From Microbacterium sp. Au-Mic1 (GTDB lineage Bacteria; Actinomycetota; Actinomycetes; Actinomycetales; Microbacteriaceae): a stretch of 64,000 nucleotides of DNA. The stretch spans positions 38,541-102,540 of the forward strand of contig NZ_JAJTTF010000016.1 of NCBI RefSeq assembly GCF_021341785.1. The letters are read 5' to 3'. Numbering within the stretch: position 1 is the first letter of the stretch; every line of letters starts with the position of its first letter. The translations under genes and the position numbers were made by a program. Below the pieces are notes generated by a model, which saw only the letters and a program-made list of their open reading frames with translations, was not told where the DNA came from and did no database searches. This document shows, piece by piece, positions 23,620 to 32,216 of the stretch.

Positions 23620-24813
23620 TCAGTTCGCGGCGCCCGCGTTCATCCAGAAGCCCCGGTCCTCCGGGGTGACCACCAGATACTGGCCCGCATAGGGCGGCGC
23701 CCAGAATTCGAGGCGCACTGCCGGATGCGCTGCGGTCTGCCCCAGGCTCATGCTGAGCGACGGCTGCTCCTCGCCTGAGAACGGATCCACGGTCACGTCG
23801 CTGCTCGGCGCGCAGGTCTTCTGCATGCCGCCGTCCTCCACGACGAGGCATCGGCCGCCGGTCCCGTCGTCGCCGAGCCACACCGGGATCTTTCCGACCC
23901 GTCCGACGATCTGCGCATAGACGAGATGGTTCGCCGAGACGACCCTCTTCATCATCGCGCGCTCATCCGCGCTCATTCCCGAGGCGCCGTCGTACATCAT
24001 CTGGTAGCGGTTCAGCACGGCGAGCGGCTGACCACGCGCGGTCAGGATGATCGTGCCTGCGTAGCCGTCTCCGGATGTGACTCCGGTCAGCTGAGGGGAC
24101 GCTCCGTCCTGCTGACTGGAGACGTAGAGTGGACGCTCGCCGACCTGCTCGCGGGTCTGGCACTGCTTCTGAGAAGGCGCACCGCTCACATCGAGGATCC
24201 CGCAGATCAGGTTCCCGTTCGCCTGCGAGGCGTACCACAGCAGGCCCTCGTGCTCTCGGGCGAGCAGGAGCAGCGACCCGGGGTCGAAGTCGTCGTTCGC
24301 AGCCGCGACAGCCGCCTCGCGCGCCCCCTCCCCCTCCCGCAGGGCAAGCCCGATGTCGGGGGGCCTCGGGATCGCGACGCCGATCAGCACGCCGACGAGG
24401 AGCAGCCCGGCCAGGCCGCCGACGAGGTAGCGCGGACGCTTCCAGCGGCCCGTCGCGAGCCAGGCCCGGATCCCGGCACGACCCGTCTCGAACAGCCGAC
24501 GTTGTCCCGTTTCACCGACGACATCGCCGGATCCGTCGGAGGAACGGGACATCATCGGCGGAGCGGGGGCGGCGTGCGGGGGTCCCTCGTTCCGCTGCGT
24601 TTCGTCTCGGTCGGCTTCGCCGTCCTCGCTCAACGACCCCGTGGGGAGGGACACAGCGGCCTGCCGCTGCACCGACCCTGTGGGGAGGGGAAGGGCGGCT
24701 CGCCGCAGCGCCGTCAAGCGCGCGGCCTCGTCCCGGCTCAGCCCGGAACCGTCCCGGCCGAAGGCACGGCGTTCCAGTTCGCGCCGTTCCTCCTCCTGCG
24801 CCGGATCCGTCAT
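23620..24813 (-). CDS. Single-pass membrane protein of unknown function
   Basis: A 397-residue protein I do not recognise. The first ~130 residues are charged, low-complexity and probably cytoplasmic. One transmembrane helix (YLVGGLAGLLLVGVLIGVAI) follows at about residues 133-152. The C-terminal ~240 residues are extracellular in aspect and contain Cys residues at ICGIL, KQCQT, RCLVV and KTCAPS that could form two disulphides. The N-terminal region includes a peptide (SLSEDGEADRDETQR) encoded by a copy of the dispersed repeat of 130-275, next to a duplicated LPTGS segment. This looks like repeat expansion into a tolerant linker. It is the last gene of the tsaB operon, four bases after the DUF4190 gene. 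Confidence 0.75.
   Translation of the reverse strand: MTDPAQEEERRELERRAFGRDGSGLSRDEAARLTALRRAALPLPTGSVQRQAAVSLPTGSLSEDGEADRDETQRNEGPPHAAPAPPMMSRSSDGSGDVVGETGQRRLFETGRAGIRAWLATGRWKRPRYLVGGLAGLLLVGVLIGVAIPRPPDIGLALREGEGAREAAVAAANDDFDPGSLLLLAREHEGLLWYASQANGNLICGILDVSGAPSQKQCQTREQVGERPLYVSSQQDGASPQLTGVTSGDGYAGTIILTARGQPLAVLNRYQMMYDGASGMSADERAMMKRVVSANHLVYAQIVGRVGKIPVWLGDDGTGGRCLVVEDGGMQKTCAPSSDVTVDPFSGEEQPSLSMSLGQTAAHPAVRLEFWAPPYAGQYLVVTPEDRGFWMNAGAAN
24597..24634 (-). repeat. Dispersed repeat copy 3, inside a coding region
   Basis: This carries the same ends as the copies at 130-275 (GCGTTTCGTCTCGG ... CTCGCTCAAC on plus). It is read in frame by the gene at 23620-24813 and adds about 13 codons. 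Confidence 0.7.
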
Positions 24814-24817
24814 GGCG

Positions 24818-25261
24818 CTATCCGAACCAGCCGAACCGGTAGGCGGCCCAGAGCAGCCATCCCGCGCTGTACAGCGTGGCCACGCACCCGAGCACGAGCG
24901 CCCAGACCGCGATGACACGGTTCTCCTCCGGCCGGCGCAGCGACATGATCGCGGCGATGACCGAGACGATCGCGACGGGGATCCCCCAGCCGACGAACAG
25001 CGCGGCGAACAGCGCGACGATCGCGGACAGCAGCGCCCACGGCGCGAGCCGGGGCTCGGCGGGCGCCGGCACGGGTGCTTCGGTGCCGTCCGTGGGGTGC
25101 CACTCCTCGTGCGCCACCGCCGCACCGTCGCGGTCGAGTTCCATTTCCTCGGGCTCGATCCCGCCGTCCAGCTGGGGCCCGCTCTCCACGCCCACGGGCA
25201 CGGGAGCCGTCGGCAGCCGCGTGTAGCGCTGCGGATCCTTGCCGTCCGCGGTCGCCATCAT
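24818..25261 (-). CDS. DUF4190-like membrane protein
   Basis: A 147-residue protein. The first ~70 residues are acidic and disordered. The last ~75 form two or three transmembrane helices (LAPWALLSAIVALFAALFVGW, then IPVAIVSVIAAIMSL, then VIAVWALVLGCVATLYSAGW), as in DUF4190 proteins, whose function is unknown. The start ATG overlaps the tsaD stop by four bases (ATGA); a second ATG follows directly. It lies four bases before the next gene, so the two are translated together as part of the tsaB operon. Confidence 0.75.
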   Translation of the reverse strand: MMATADGKDPQRYTRLPTAPVPVGVESGPQLDGGIEPEEMELDRDGAAVAHEEWHPTDGTEAPVPAPAEPRLAPWALLSAIVALFAALFVGWGIPVAIVSVIAAIMSLRRPEENRVIAVWALVLGCVATLYSAGWLLWAAYRFGWFG

Positions 25262-26367
25262 CCGACCTCGGCGCCCGCGCGGACGAGTGCGTCCTCCGCG
25301 CCGGAGGAGTCCTCGGCGACCTGGATCTCGGTCACCGGCAGCGTCGAGTCGGCGCCGAACGCGAGCGTCGAGGGGCGCCGGCCGGAGACGATCAGCTCGG
25401 CCGCGAGCCCCGCGATCATGGCGCCGTTGTCGGTGCAGAGCGGGAGCGGAGGAATGCGCACCGTGACGCCCGCCTCTGCCGCCCGGGCGAGGGCGACCTC
25501 GCGCAGTCGACGGTTCGCGATCACGCCGCCGCCCAGCAGCAGCCGGGGCACGCCCCGGTCGGCGCAGGCCGCCAGTGCCTTGGTCACGAGCACGTCCACC
25601 ACGGCCTCGCGGAAGCTCGCGGCGACGTCGGCGACGGGGATCGGGTTGCCCGCGGCCTCCTCCCGCTCGATCCAACGGGCGACCGCGGTCTTCAGCCCGG
25701 AGAACGAGAAGTCGTAGCGGTGCCTGTCCAGATCCGACGCTCGGGACAGTCCGCGCGGGAACCGGATCGCGGCCGGATCCCCTCCCACGGCCGCCCGGTC
25801 GATCTCGGGCCCCCCGGGATACGGCAGGCCGAGGATGCGGGCGACCTTGTCGAAGGCCTCGCCGGCGGCGTCGTCGACGGTCTCGCCGAGCAGCTCGACG
25901 TCGGTGGTGAGGTCGCGCACGTGCAGCAGCGAGGTGTGCCCGCCCGAGACGAGCAGCGCGATCGTCGGGTACTCGAGGGGCACGGAGTCGGGGGTCAGGA
26001 TGTCGGCGGCGATGTGTCCGACCAGGTGGTTCACGGCGTAGAGCGGCTTGCCGAGCGACACCGCCAGGCCCTTCGCCGCGCCGATGCCGACCATGAGCGC
26101 GCCGGCGAGGCCCGGCCCGCTGGTCACGGCGACGGCGTCGAGGTCCTCCAACCGCACCTGCGCCTCGGCGAGAGCCCGCTCGATCGCCGGCTGCATCTCC
26201 TCGAGATGCGCCCGTGCGGCGACCTCGGGCACGACGCCGCCGTAGCGGGCGTGCTCGTCCATGCTCGACGCGATCGTGTTGGACAACAGGGTGCGACCGC
26301 GGACGATCCCGATCCCGGTCTCGTCGCAGCTCGTCTCGATACCGAGCACGAGGGGCTGGTCAGTCAT
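25258..26367 (-). CDS. tsaD: tRNA N6-adenosine threonylcarbamoyltransferase TsaD
   Basis: A 369-residue Kae1/TsaD ATPase that transfers threonylcarbamoyl to A37 of ANN-decoding tRNAs (t6A), acting with TsaB and TsaE. The N-terminus LVLGIETSCDETGIGIV, the metal-binding HLVGH pair and the nucleotide motif SGGHTSLLHV are present. The GGGVIANRRLRE segment near the C-terminus is also typical. The ATG at 26367 overlaps the rimI gene by eight bases. TsaB is in the same operon; TsaE is at 33306-33794. Confidence 0.96.
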   Translation of the reverse strand: MTDQPLVLGIETSCDETGIGIVRGRTLLSNTIASSMDEHARYGGVVPEVAARAHLEEMQPAIERALAEAQVRLEDLDAVAVTSGPGLAGALMVGIGAAKGLAVSLGKPLYAVNHLVGHIAADILTPDSVPLEYPTIALLVSGGHTSLLHVRDLTTDVELLGETVDDAAGEAFDKVARILGLPYPGGPEIDRAAVGGDPAAIRFPRGLSRASDLDRHRYDFSFSGLKTAVARWIEREEAAGNPIPVADVAASFREAVVDVLVTKALAACADRGVPRLLLGGGVIANRRLREVALARAAEAGVTVRIPPLPLCTDNGAMIAGLAAELIVSGRRPSTLAFGADSTLPVTEIQVAEDSSGAEDALVRAGAEVG

Positions 26368-26944
26368 CGGATCCCTTCCCGTTCTCAGGATCATTTCGCG
26401 AATCTTCGGCGGACCCGTCCGATTCGCGCGGATCGGCGGAATCCGTCCTGAAAACGGACACGGCGCGTGCGGTCAGGTCGAGCTTCATGATCACGGCGTC
26501 CACGTCGTCGGGCTGGTAGTAGCCGGCGCGCCGGCCGATCTCCGCGAACCCCTCGGAGAGGTACAGCCCCTGGGCGACCGGGTTGTCGGCGCGCACCTCG
26601 AGGAACACCTCCCGAGCACCGCGCTCCGCGGCCTCCGCGAGGAGCGTGCGCAGCAGCGCCCTGCCCCGACCGGATCCGCGGTGCTCGGCGTCGAGGGCGA
26701 TGGTCTGGATGTCACTGTCGGCGGATCCGCGCAGCGCGCGCACTCCCCCGTATCCGACGATCACCTCGGCACCAGCGCTCTGCGCGGCGGAACCGGTGGC
26801 CGGCTCGACGTCGACGAAGTATCGGCCGTGCGGGCTCGCGAGCTCGGCCGCCATCATCTCCGCGCTCCATGCGTCGGTCGGGAACGAGCGCTGTTCGATG
26901 AGCATGATCGCGTCGAGGTCGGCCGTCGTCGCGGCGCGGATCAC
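26360..26944 (-). CDS. rimI: Ribosomal protein S18-alanine N-acetyltransferase RimI
   Basis: A 194-residue GNAT acetyltransferase. The acetyl-CoA loop is visible in LDAEHRGSGRGRALLRTLL (the R/Q-x2-G-x-G pattern), and the FLEVRADNPVAQGLYLSEGF segment is characteristic of RimI. A Ser/Asp/Glu-rich tail of about 35 residues follows the catalytic domain and is not normal for the family. The gene lies between tsaB and tsaD, with a four-base ATGA overlap with tsaB. This order is very common in bacteria. Confidence 0.92.
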   Translation of the reverse strand: MIRAATTADLDAIMLIEQRSFPTDAWSAEMMAAELASPHGRYFVDVEPATGSAAQSAGAEVIVGYGGVRALRGSADSDIQTIALDAEHRGSGRGRALLRTLLAEAAERGAREVFLEVRADNPVAQGLYLSEGFAEIGRRAGYYQPDDVDAVIMKLDLTARAVSVFRTDSADPRESDGSAEDSRNDPENGKGSDD

Positions 26945-27573
26945 GGCCCGACCCGCTTGGGCGCAGCGGGCACGCGGGCATCCGGCGGACGCAGGTACAA
27001 CGGCTCGGATCCGGTGAGGGTGCGCCCGGCCGCGACGGCGCGACGAGCGACGCGCGCGACGGCGGCGCCGGAGATCGCGGCGACCTCGAAACGGCGCAGC
27101 GCCCCGAGCTTGCGATCCACGTCGGCCTGCGGCACGAGCACGGTGTCGACGACGGCGTGCGGGATGCCGTCGACGTCGATCCCCTCGTACACGGTCACCG
27201 CGGTCTCGCGGCGCCGGGCGTCGGTGAGGATCGCGAACGGCTCAGCGGGAGCGCCCGCCTCGATGATCGCGAGGGCGGCGGCATGATGGCTCGGCACGGC
27301 GATCACGGGGACGCCCCGTCCCAGGGCGAATGCACGCGCGGCGGCGATTCCGATCCGCAGCCCGGTGAACGGCCCCGGCCCCATGCCCGCCGCGACATGC
27401 GTGAGCGGATCCGGATCCGACGCCGGCGCGGCGGCGATCACCTGCTCCAGCAGAAAACCGATGGCCTCGGCGTGTCCCAGGTGTCCCTCCCGCGCCACGT
27501 CGGCGACAGTGCGCCCGTCGCGGCCGATCAGGCCGACGGCCGAGCCGAGTGAGGTGTCCACGCCGAGAATCAC
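26941..27573 (-). CDS. tsaB: t6A threonylcarbamoylation complex dimerisation subunit TsaB
   Basis: A 210-residue inactive TsaD paralogue that holds TsaD in the complex. The N-terminus ILGVDTSLGSAVGLI and the GMGPGPFTGLRIGIAAARAFAL segment are diagnostic. The GTG at 27573 was chosen because TACCCT (27580-27585) lies six bases upstream, making a leaderless transcript, and no other start fits the family N-terminus. It heads the operon tsaB-rimI-tsaD-DUF4190-membrane protein. Confidence 0.94.
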   Translation of the reverse strand: MILGVDTSLGSAVGLIGRDGRTVADVAREGHLGHAEAIGFLLEQVIAAAPASDPDPLTHVAAGMGPGPFTGLRIGIAAARAFALGRGVPVIAVPSHHAAALAIIEAGAPAEPFAILTDARRRETAVTVYEGIDVDGIPHAVVDTVLVPQADVDRKLGALRRFEVAAISGAAVARVARRAVAAGRTLTGSEPLYLRPPDARVPAAPKRVGP

Positions 27574-27579
27574 CCTTCC

Positions 27580-27585
27580 AGGGTA
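27580..27585 (-). promoter_or_regulatory. -10 box TACCCT of leaderless tsaB operon
   Basis: TACCCT lies six bases upstream of the GTG at 27573 on the minus strand. Confidence 0.55.
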
Positions 27586-27638
27586 GCCGCCGCGGCCCTC
27601 GGCCGGTCCCTGCACGCGGCCCGCCCCGGATCCGCCCG

Positions 27639-28787
27639 TCAGCGCGCGGAGACCCCGGCGCGCTCCCAGCGGTCGCCGCCGCGGTCCTGCGCGAGGGTCG
27701 CCGCATCGGCCGCGACGGCCGACAGCGCATCGAGGTCGTAGTCCGCGGCTGCGGCACCCGCCCAGCCGACGCTCGCCGAGACGCGCACCGACGCCCGGGG
27801 CCCGGAGTCCTCGATCGTGGAGACCCGCTGCAGCAGCACACACAGCTCGCGTCGTACGGCGTCCTCGGCGCCGGGCAGCAGGGCCAGCGCACGCACGTCC
27901 GAGATCCGCTCGACGTCGGCCGCGGCGGGCAGCGCGTCGAGCACGTGCGCATGGAACGCATCCACGATGCTGGCGAACACGGCCGGCCCCGAGGCCTCCG
28001 CCAGATCCGCGGGATCGTCCAGCCGGATGTCCAGCAGCGACCAGGCCGGCTCCTGCACCTGCCGGGCCCGGGCGAGACGTGCCCGCAGCGCTGCGCGGCT
28101 GTCCGCGCTGCTGCGCCCGCCGCCGCGCAGCAGCGCCTCGCCGCGGGCGAGCAGGACGATCGTGACGGCCGCGCACTGGCTGGTCAGCAGTATTCCGACG
28201 CCGTTGATGTCACGCAGCATGCGCAGTTCGTCGCCGGGAGCGGATCCGATGCCCGTGATGCCGGCGATGACGCCGAACACGGCCACCACGACGAACGCCG
28301 ATGACACCAGCGCCAGGGGCAGCACCACGTCCCGGGCGCTGATCCGCAGCCGGAACAGCTCCCACGCCGCGAGCCCCGCGAACACCGCCGCCGCGGAGAA
28401 CACGACGCGGAACACGGTCGGATACGCGGCGGTGGTGCTGCTCGCCATGAGCAGCGTCGGCGCGATGAGGACGAACGCCGCCGCCGCAGGCCAGAGCAGC
28501 CGCTTCCCCGCATAGGCGCGGATACCGAGCCATAGCAGCGGCTCGAAGCACACGATCAGCCCCGACGACAGGGCTCGCAGCGGAGCGCTGTCGAACTGGT
28601 TCGCCGCCACCCACACGTAGGTCGCGAGCATGGCGATGCCGAAACCCACCGACCAGGTCACGGTGGCTCTGCTCGGACGCGGCATGAGAGCCAGTCCGAA
28701 CACCAGCGCGGCGGACAGCGTCACCATCGCCACGAGCGTGACGGATGTGTTCACGGTGATGCCGACGGGGGCGGTGAGGGTGGTCAT
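27639..28787 (-). CDS. Membrane protein with a degenerate GGDEF-like domain
   Basis: A 382-residue protein. The first ~215 residues hold six or seven transmembrane helices. The C-terminal ~150 residues have the layout of a GGDEF domain. A segment SLLDIRLDDP sits where the metal-binding strand should be, DVERISDVRALALLPG where a working enzyme has RxGGDEFxxLLP, and SVRVSASVGWA where the SxG strand occurs. The GGDEF loop reads SDVRA, so diguanylate cyclase activity is not expected; it may sense nucleotides or mediate contacts. Its ATG overlaps the stop of the histidine kinase gene (ATGA), so it is cotranscribed and probably works in the same pathway. The GGDEF relation is my reading of spaced motifs. 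Confidence 0.7.
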   Translation of the reverse strand: MTTLTAPVGITVNTSVTLVAMVTLSAALVFGLALMPRPSRATVTWSVGFGIAMLATYVWVAANQFDSAPLRALSSGLIVCFEPLLWLGIRAYAGKRLLWPAAAAFVLIAPTLLMASSTTAAYPTVFRVVFSAAAVFAGLAAWELFRLRISARDVVLPLALVSSAFVVVAVFGVIAGITGIGSAPGDELRMLRDINGVGILLTSQCAAVTIVLLARGEALLRGGGRSSADSRAALRARLARARQVQEPAWSLLDIRLDDPADLAEASGPAVFASIVDAFHAHVLDALPAAADVERISDVRALALLPGAEDAVRRELCVLLQRVSTIEDSGPRASVRVSASVGWAGAAAADYDLDALSAVAADAATLAQDRGGDRWERAGVSAR

Positions 28788-30379
28788 GCGTCGTTCCTCT
28801 CGGGGCGCCGAGGCAGCAGCACGCGCATGCGCGTGCCTTCGCCGAGCCGGCTGCTGACGTCGATGGTGCCGTGATGCGCGGTCACGATGTCGCGCGCGGC
28901 GACGAGGCCCAGGCCGGTCCCCGGCACTCCGCTGCGCTCGGCCCGTTCGCCGCGGAAGTACGGCTGGAAGAGCTGGTCCACGTCCGCGGGCGCCATGCCG
29001 GATCCGGTGTCGGCGACGACCAGCTCCGCGCGCGTGTCGTCGGTGACGCCCAGCGAGAGCAGGATGGAGCCGCCGGCCGCGGTGTACTTGACGGCGTTGC
29101 TGAGCAGGTTGTCGATCACCTGCCGCAGCCGGAACGCGTCCCCGTAGATGAGCAGGGTCGGCTCGCCCGTCACCTCGACCCGCAGCCTGTTTGCCGTCGC
29201 CGTCGGCAGGAACGACGACACCGAGGCCTGCACCAGGGCATGCAGATCGACCGGCTCCGACAGCACCCTGGAGCGGGGACGGGAGGAGTCCAGTGCCGTC
29301 GTGACCAGATCCTGCATGCGCTCGGCGGCCCCGGCGACCACACCCAGCTGATCGGCGGCACGGGCCGGCAGATCCTCGCGCTCGAGCAACAGATCGACGT
29401 GCCCGACGATCGCGGTGAGCGGGTTGCGTAGCTCGTGCGTGAGGATGGCCGACATCAGGCGGCGTTCCTCGGCCGCGGCGAGCCGGGCGGTGACGTCGTC
29501 GATCTTGACCAGCACGACGGCGCCCTGATCGGCGTCGCTGGCGATCGGCTGCGTGTCGACCTCGAGCGCCCGCCACTCGCCGTCCGCGCCGTAGAGCCAC
29601 ACCCGCTCTCCCGCGAGGTGCTCGCCGCGGGCGGCCCGGGCGAGCACCGTGCGCTGCACCGGAATCGGCTCGCCCTCGCGGTCGTCGTACTCCACCGCGA
29701 GCGCGGGCAGCGCGATGCCGTCGGCGTCGCGGCCGTACAGCCGGCGATAGGCGTCGTTCATCTTGAGGATCTCGCCGTCGTCGCCGACGGCGACGAGTGC
29801 CGTGTCCAGTGCATCGATGATCTGGGTGACCCGGCGCTCGTGCGTCTCGGCCCGCCGCGCCACCCGGTCGATCTGCTCGGATCGGCGTCGCAGCAGTCTT
29901 CGGGACGCCCGGGAGCGCCGCACGCCGATCCGGATCGTGGTGCCCAGGAAACCCAGCCCGAACGCGGTGATGAGCACGCGCAGCACCACATCCGAGATCA
30001 GTCCGGTCTGGTTCGCGACCGTGAACAGGAAGGCCGTGATGAGGGCGATGCCACCGAACACCGCGATCATCGAGTAGTACGTGGCGATCCACGTGATCGG
30101 GATCACCCAGAGGAACCCGAGCCGGATGTCCGGCGCCTGCGTCGTGAGGCCGATCGCGCAGATGTCGATCATCGGGACGGCGAGGATCCCCGCGGGCGGG
30201 ATGCGATCCCACGGCAGCACCAGCACCACGGCCGTGGTCAGCACCGACAGCGCGAGCCCGGCGGTGAACAGCGGCGTCGCGAACACGGTCGGCTTGAGCG
30301 CCGCGACGAGCACGGCGATCGCAACCGTGGTGCTGACGAAGATGAGCTGCCAACGCCAGATCGACGCCCTGCGGGACAT
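28784..30379 (-). CDS. Membrane sensor histidine kinase with PAS domain
   Basis: A 531-residue kinase. Four to six transmembrane helices fill residues ~10-155, followed by a coiled coil (~155-190) and a PAS domain (~190-300, ALVAVGDDGEILKMNDAYRRLYG). The HisKA box MSAILTHELRNPLTAIVGHV puts the phosphorylated His at about 315. The ATPase domain has N-box DNLLSNAVKYT, G1 VVADTGSGM and G2 GTGLGLVAARDIV. The start ATG at 30379 has an AGAGG site upstream. The response regulator at 32217-33104 is the nearest candidate partner, beyond the GH18-like gene. No extracellular sensor loop of size is visible. Confidence 0.9.
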   Translation of the reverse strand: MSRRASIWRWQLIFVSTTVAIAVLVAALKPTVFATPLFTAGLALSVLTTAVVLVLPWDRIPPAGILAVPMIDICAIGLTTQAPDIRLGFLWVIPITWIATYYSMIAVFGGIALITAFLFTVANQTGLISDVVLRVLITAFGLGFLGTTIRIGVRRSRASRRLLRRRSEQIDRVARRAETHERRVTQIIDALDTALVAVGDDGEILKMNDAYRRLYGRDADGIALPALAVEYDDREGEPIPVQRTVLARAARGEHLAGERVWLYGADGEWRALEVDTQPIASDADQGAVVLVKIDDVTARLAAAEERRLMSAILTHELRNPLTAIVGHVDLLLEREDLPARAADQLGVVAGAAERMQDLVTTALDSSRPRSRVLSEPVDLHALVQASVSSFLPTATANRLRVEVTGEPTLLIYGDAFRLRQVIDNLLSNAVKYTAAGGSILLSLGVTDDTRAELVVADTGSGMAPADVDQLFQPYFRGERAERSGVPGTGLGLVAARDIVTAHHGTIDVSSRLGEGTRMRVLLPRRPERNDA

Positions 30380-30614
30380 GCCGATCCTCTCTCCGCGTCG
30401 GCACGGAGCCGCCGCGGGACGCGTCGCGCGCACCGGGGGAAACCCTGACGCTCAACGCTTCCGCAAGGTTATCCAAAGAAGCGCCCAAGGCCCTTCAACG
30501 GATATATCGCCCCGCCTAGCATCGCAGCATCGAAGGTCCCCACCCGACCGGATCCGCCGCCCGCGCATCGGATCCGTCCACCGCCATCGACGGGCAGAAA
30601 GCGAGCGTGCTGCG

Positions 30615-31826
30615 ATGACCGGCCCCTCTGCACCCCCGTCCGGCGGACGCCTGTCCGCCTGGCGCGTGCTGGTGGGCGTGCTCGTGGCCCTCACCGTGGT
30701 GGCCGGCATCGTCGTGGTGCCGTGGTTCCTGCTCCGCGATGAGGCGGCTCCCGGAGCGGCGCCCGGTCCGCGCTGGTTCGGCGGCTACTACGACATCACC
30801 GCGACGGATCCGCCGAAGGACGTGCTGTCCGGATCCGGCTCGGATGCGGTCGTCCTGGCGTTCGTCACCGCCGGCCCCGGCGACACCTGCCGTCCGACCT
30901 GGGGCGGCGTGTACTCGCTCGCCGAGGCGGGCGACGCGCTCGACCTGGACCGCAGGATCGCGCAGAAGAGGCAGGACGGCGCGCCGGTGACGGTATCCTT
31001 CGGCGGCACCAGGGGCGCGGAGCTCGCCACCGCCTGCGCGTCGATCGGCGACCTGATGAACGCCTACGCGGCGGTGCTGGAGCGCTACACGGTCACCGCG
31101 ATCGATCTCGACCTCGAGCACCCCGCCCTCAGCGATGTGGTCGCCGGCGACCGGCGCGCGGAGGCCGTGGCCCGGCTGCAGGAGCGGCAGCGTGCGAAGG
31201 GCTCGGAGCTGTCGGTCTGGCTCACGCTGCCGGCGGGACAGGACGGGCTCGGCACCGACGGGCTGCGCTCAATCCGCCAGCTGCTGCAGGCGGGCGTACA
31301 GCTCTCCGGGGTCAACGCGATGACGATGGACGACAGCGCACCGCTCGCCGGCCGATCGATGGCGGCGGCCACGATCACGGCGCTGACGGCCGTGCACGAC
31401 CAGCTCGGCCGCCTCTATGACGACCTGCATCTGGCGCTCCCCGCGGGCGGCGCGTGGGCGGTCATGGGTGCGACGCCGATGATCGGCCGCAACGACGTGC
31501 ACGACGAGGTGTTCGCCCTCGACGACGCCGCGACGCTGAACGCCTTCGCCCAGAAGCAGCGGCTCGCCCGCCTCTCGATGTGGTCACTCAACCGCGACCG
31601 CGCCTGCGATGCGGATCAGCAGGATCCGGCCTCCGCCTCCTGCAGCGGCGTCGCGCAGGGCGACTCCGCGTTCGCAGCGGTGCTGGGCCGCGGCTTCGCC
31701 GTCGCGCCCACGACCGCGGCCGAGCCCGGCCCGACCGCTTCCACCTCCGGCAGCGCGGCGGCGCCGTACACCGGTTCGCCGGCACCGCCGCCGGCTTCGA
31801 CTCCCACTCCGACCAGGGACCCGTAA
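30615..31826 (+). CDS. GH18-like (chitinase-type) exported protein
   Basis: A 403-residue protein. A signal-anchor helix spans residues ~17-40. The catalytic-like barrel runs from ~50 to 365, with the GH18 motif as TAIDLDLEHP (Asp164, Asp166, Glu168), so the acid residue is present. A Pro/Thr/Ser-rich tail of ~40 residues ends the protein. Sequences of this kind are annotated as chitinase or GH18 family; the substrate could be chitin, peptidoglycan-like glycan or the cell's own polysaccharide. It is divergent from the histidine kinase and convergent with the response regulator gene, which suggests it may be a target of that system. The ATG at 30615 has only a weak ribosome binding site. Confidence 0.82.
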   Translation: MTGPSAPPSGGRLSAWRVLVGVLVALTVVAGIVVVPWFLLRDEAAPGAAPGPRWFGGYYDITATDPPKDVLSGSGSDAVVLAFVTAGPGDTCRPTWGGVYSLAEAGDALDLDRRIAQKRQDGAPVTVSFGGTRGAELATACASIGDLMNAYAAVLERYTVTAIDLDLEHPALSDVVAGDRRAEAVARLQERQRAKGSELSVWLTLPAGQDGLGTDGLRSIRQLLQAGVQLSGVNAMTMDDSAPLAGRSMAAATITALTAVHDQLGRLYDDLHLALPAGGAWAVMGATPMIGRNDVHDEVFALDDAATLNAFAQKQRLARLSMWSLNRDRACDADQQDPASASCSGVAQGDSAFAAVLGRGFAVAPTTAAEPGPTASTSGSAAAPYTGSPAPPPASTPTPTRDP

Positions 31827-32216
31827 TCCGGGACGGAGTGGGCGGCGCCCCGGGGACAGGGCGCCATCCCGCTCCCGGGACCCTGCCCGGGAGCGGGAAC
31901 CCGACACCGATGGGGACTCGGTGGCGGGTCGCGGAGTCCGGGGGCCGATGGGGATCGGCACCCGGGGCTCCGCGGAAGGCGCGGGTTCGGACCCGCGCTG
32001 CACGGGGCGATCAACGGGATCGCCGACGGGGCGCCGACATCGGGATCGGCGCCTCCGTCTGCCGCTCGCCGCTCGCCGAGACTGGCTTCACCGATTTCGG
32101 GGAGCGATGTTTGCTCGGTCATCCCGGATCCGAGAGCAGACATTGCTCCCTGAAGCGCGATCTTGACGGCTCCCGTGCGGCGTCCTCGCTTGATGCCGCC
32201 GAGACCAGCTGACCGG
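31827..32216. other. Gene-free spacer of 390 bases
   Basis: Apart from the hairpin at 31868-31897, this stretch holds GC-rich sequence with several short self-complementary pieces. I find no convincing gene on either strand, and no RNA motif I can name. Confidence 0.5.
31868..31897 (+). terminator. Terminator of the GH18-like gene
   Basis: CCCGCTCCCGGG pairs with CCCGGGAGCGGG over 12 bases with a six-base loop, 41 bases after the stop. Confidence 0.7.
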
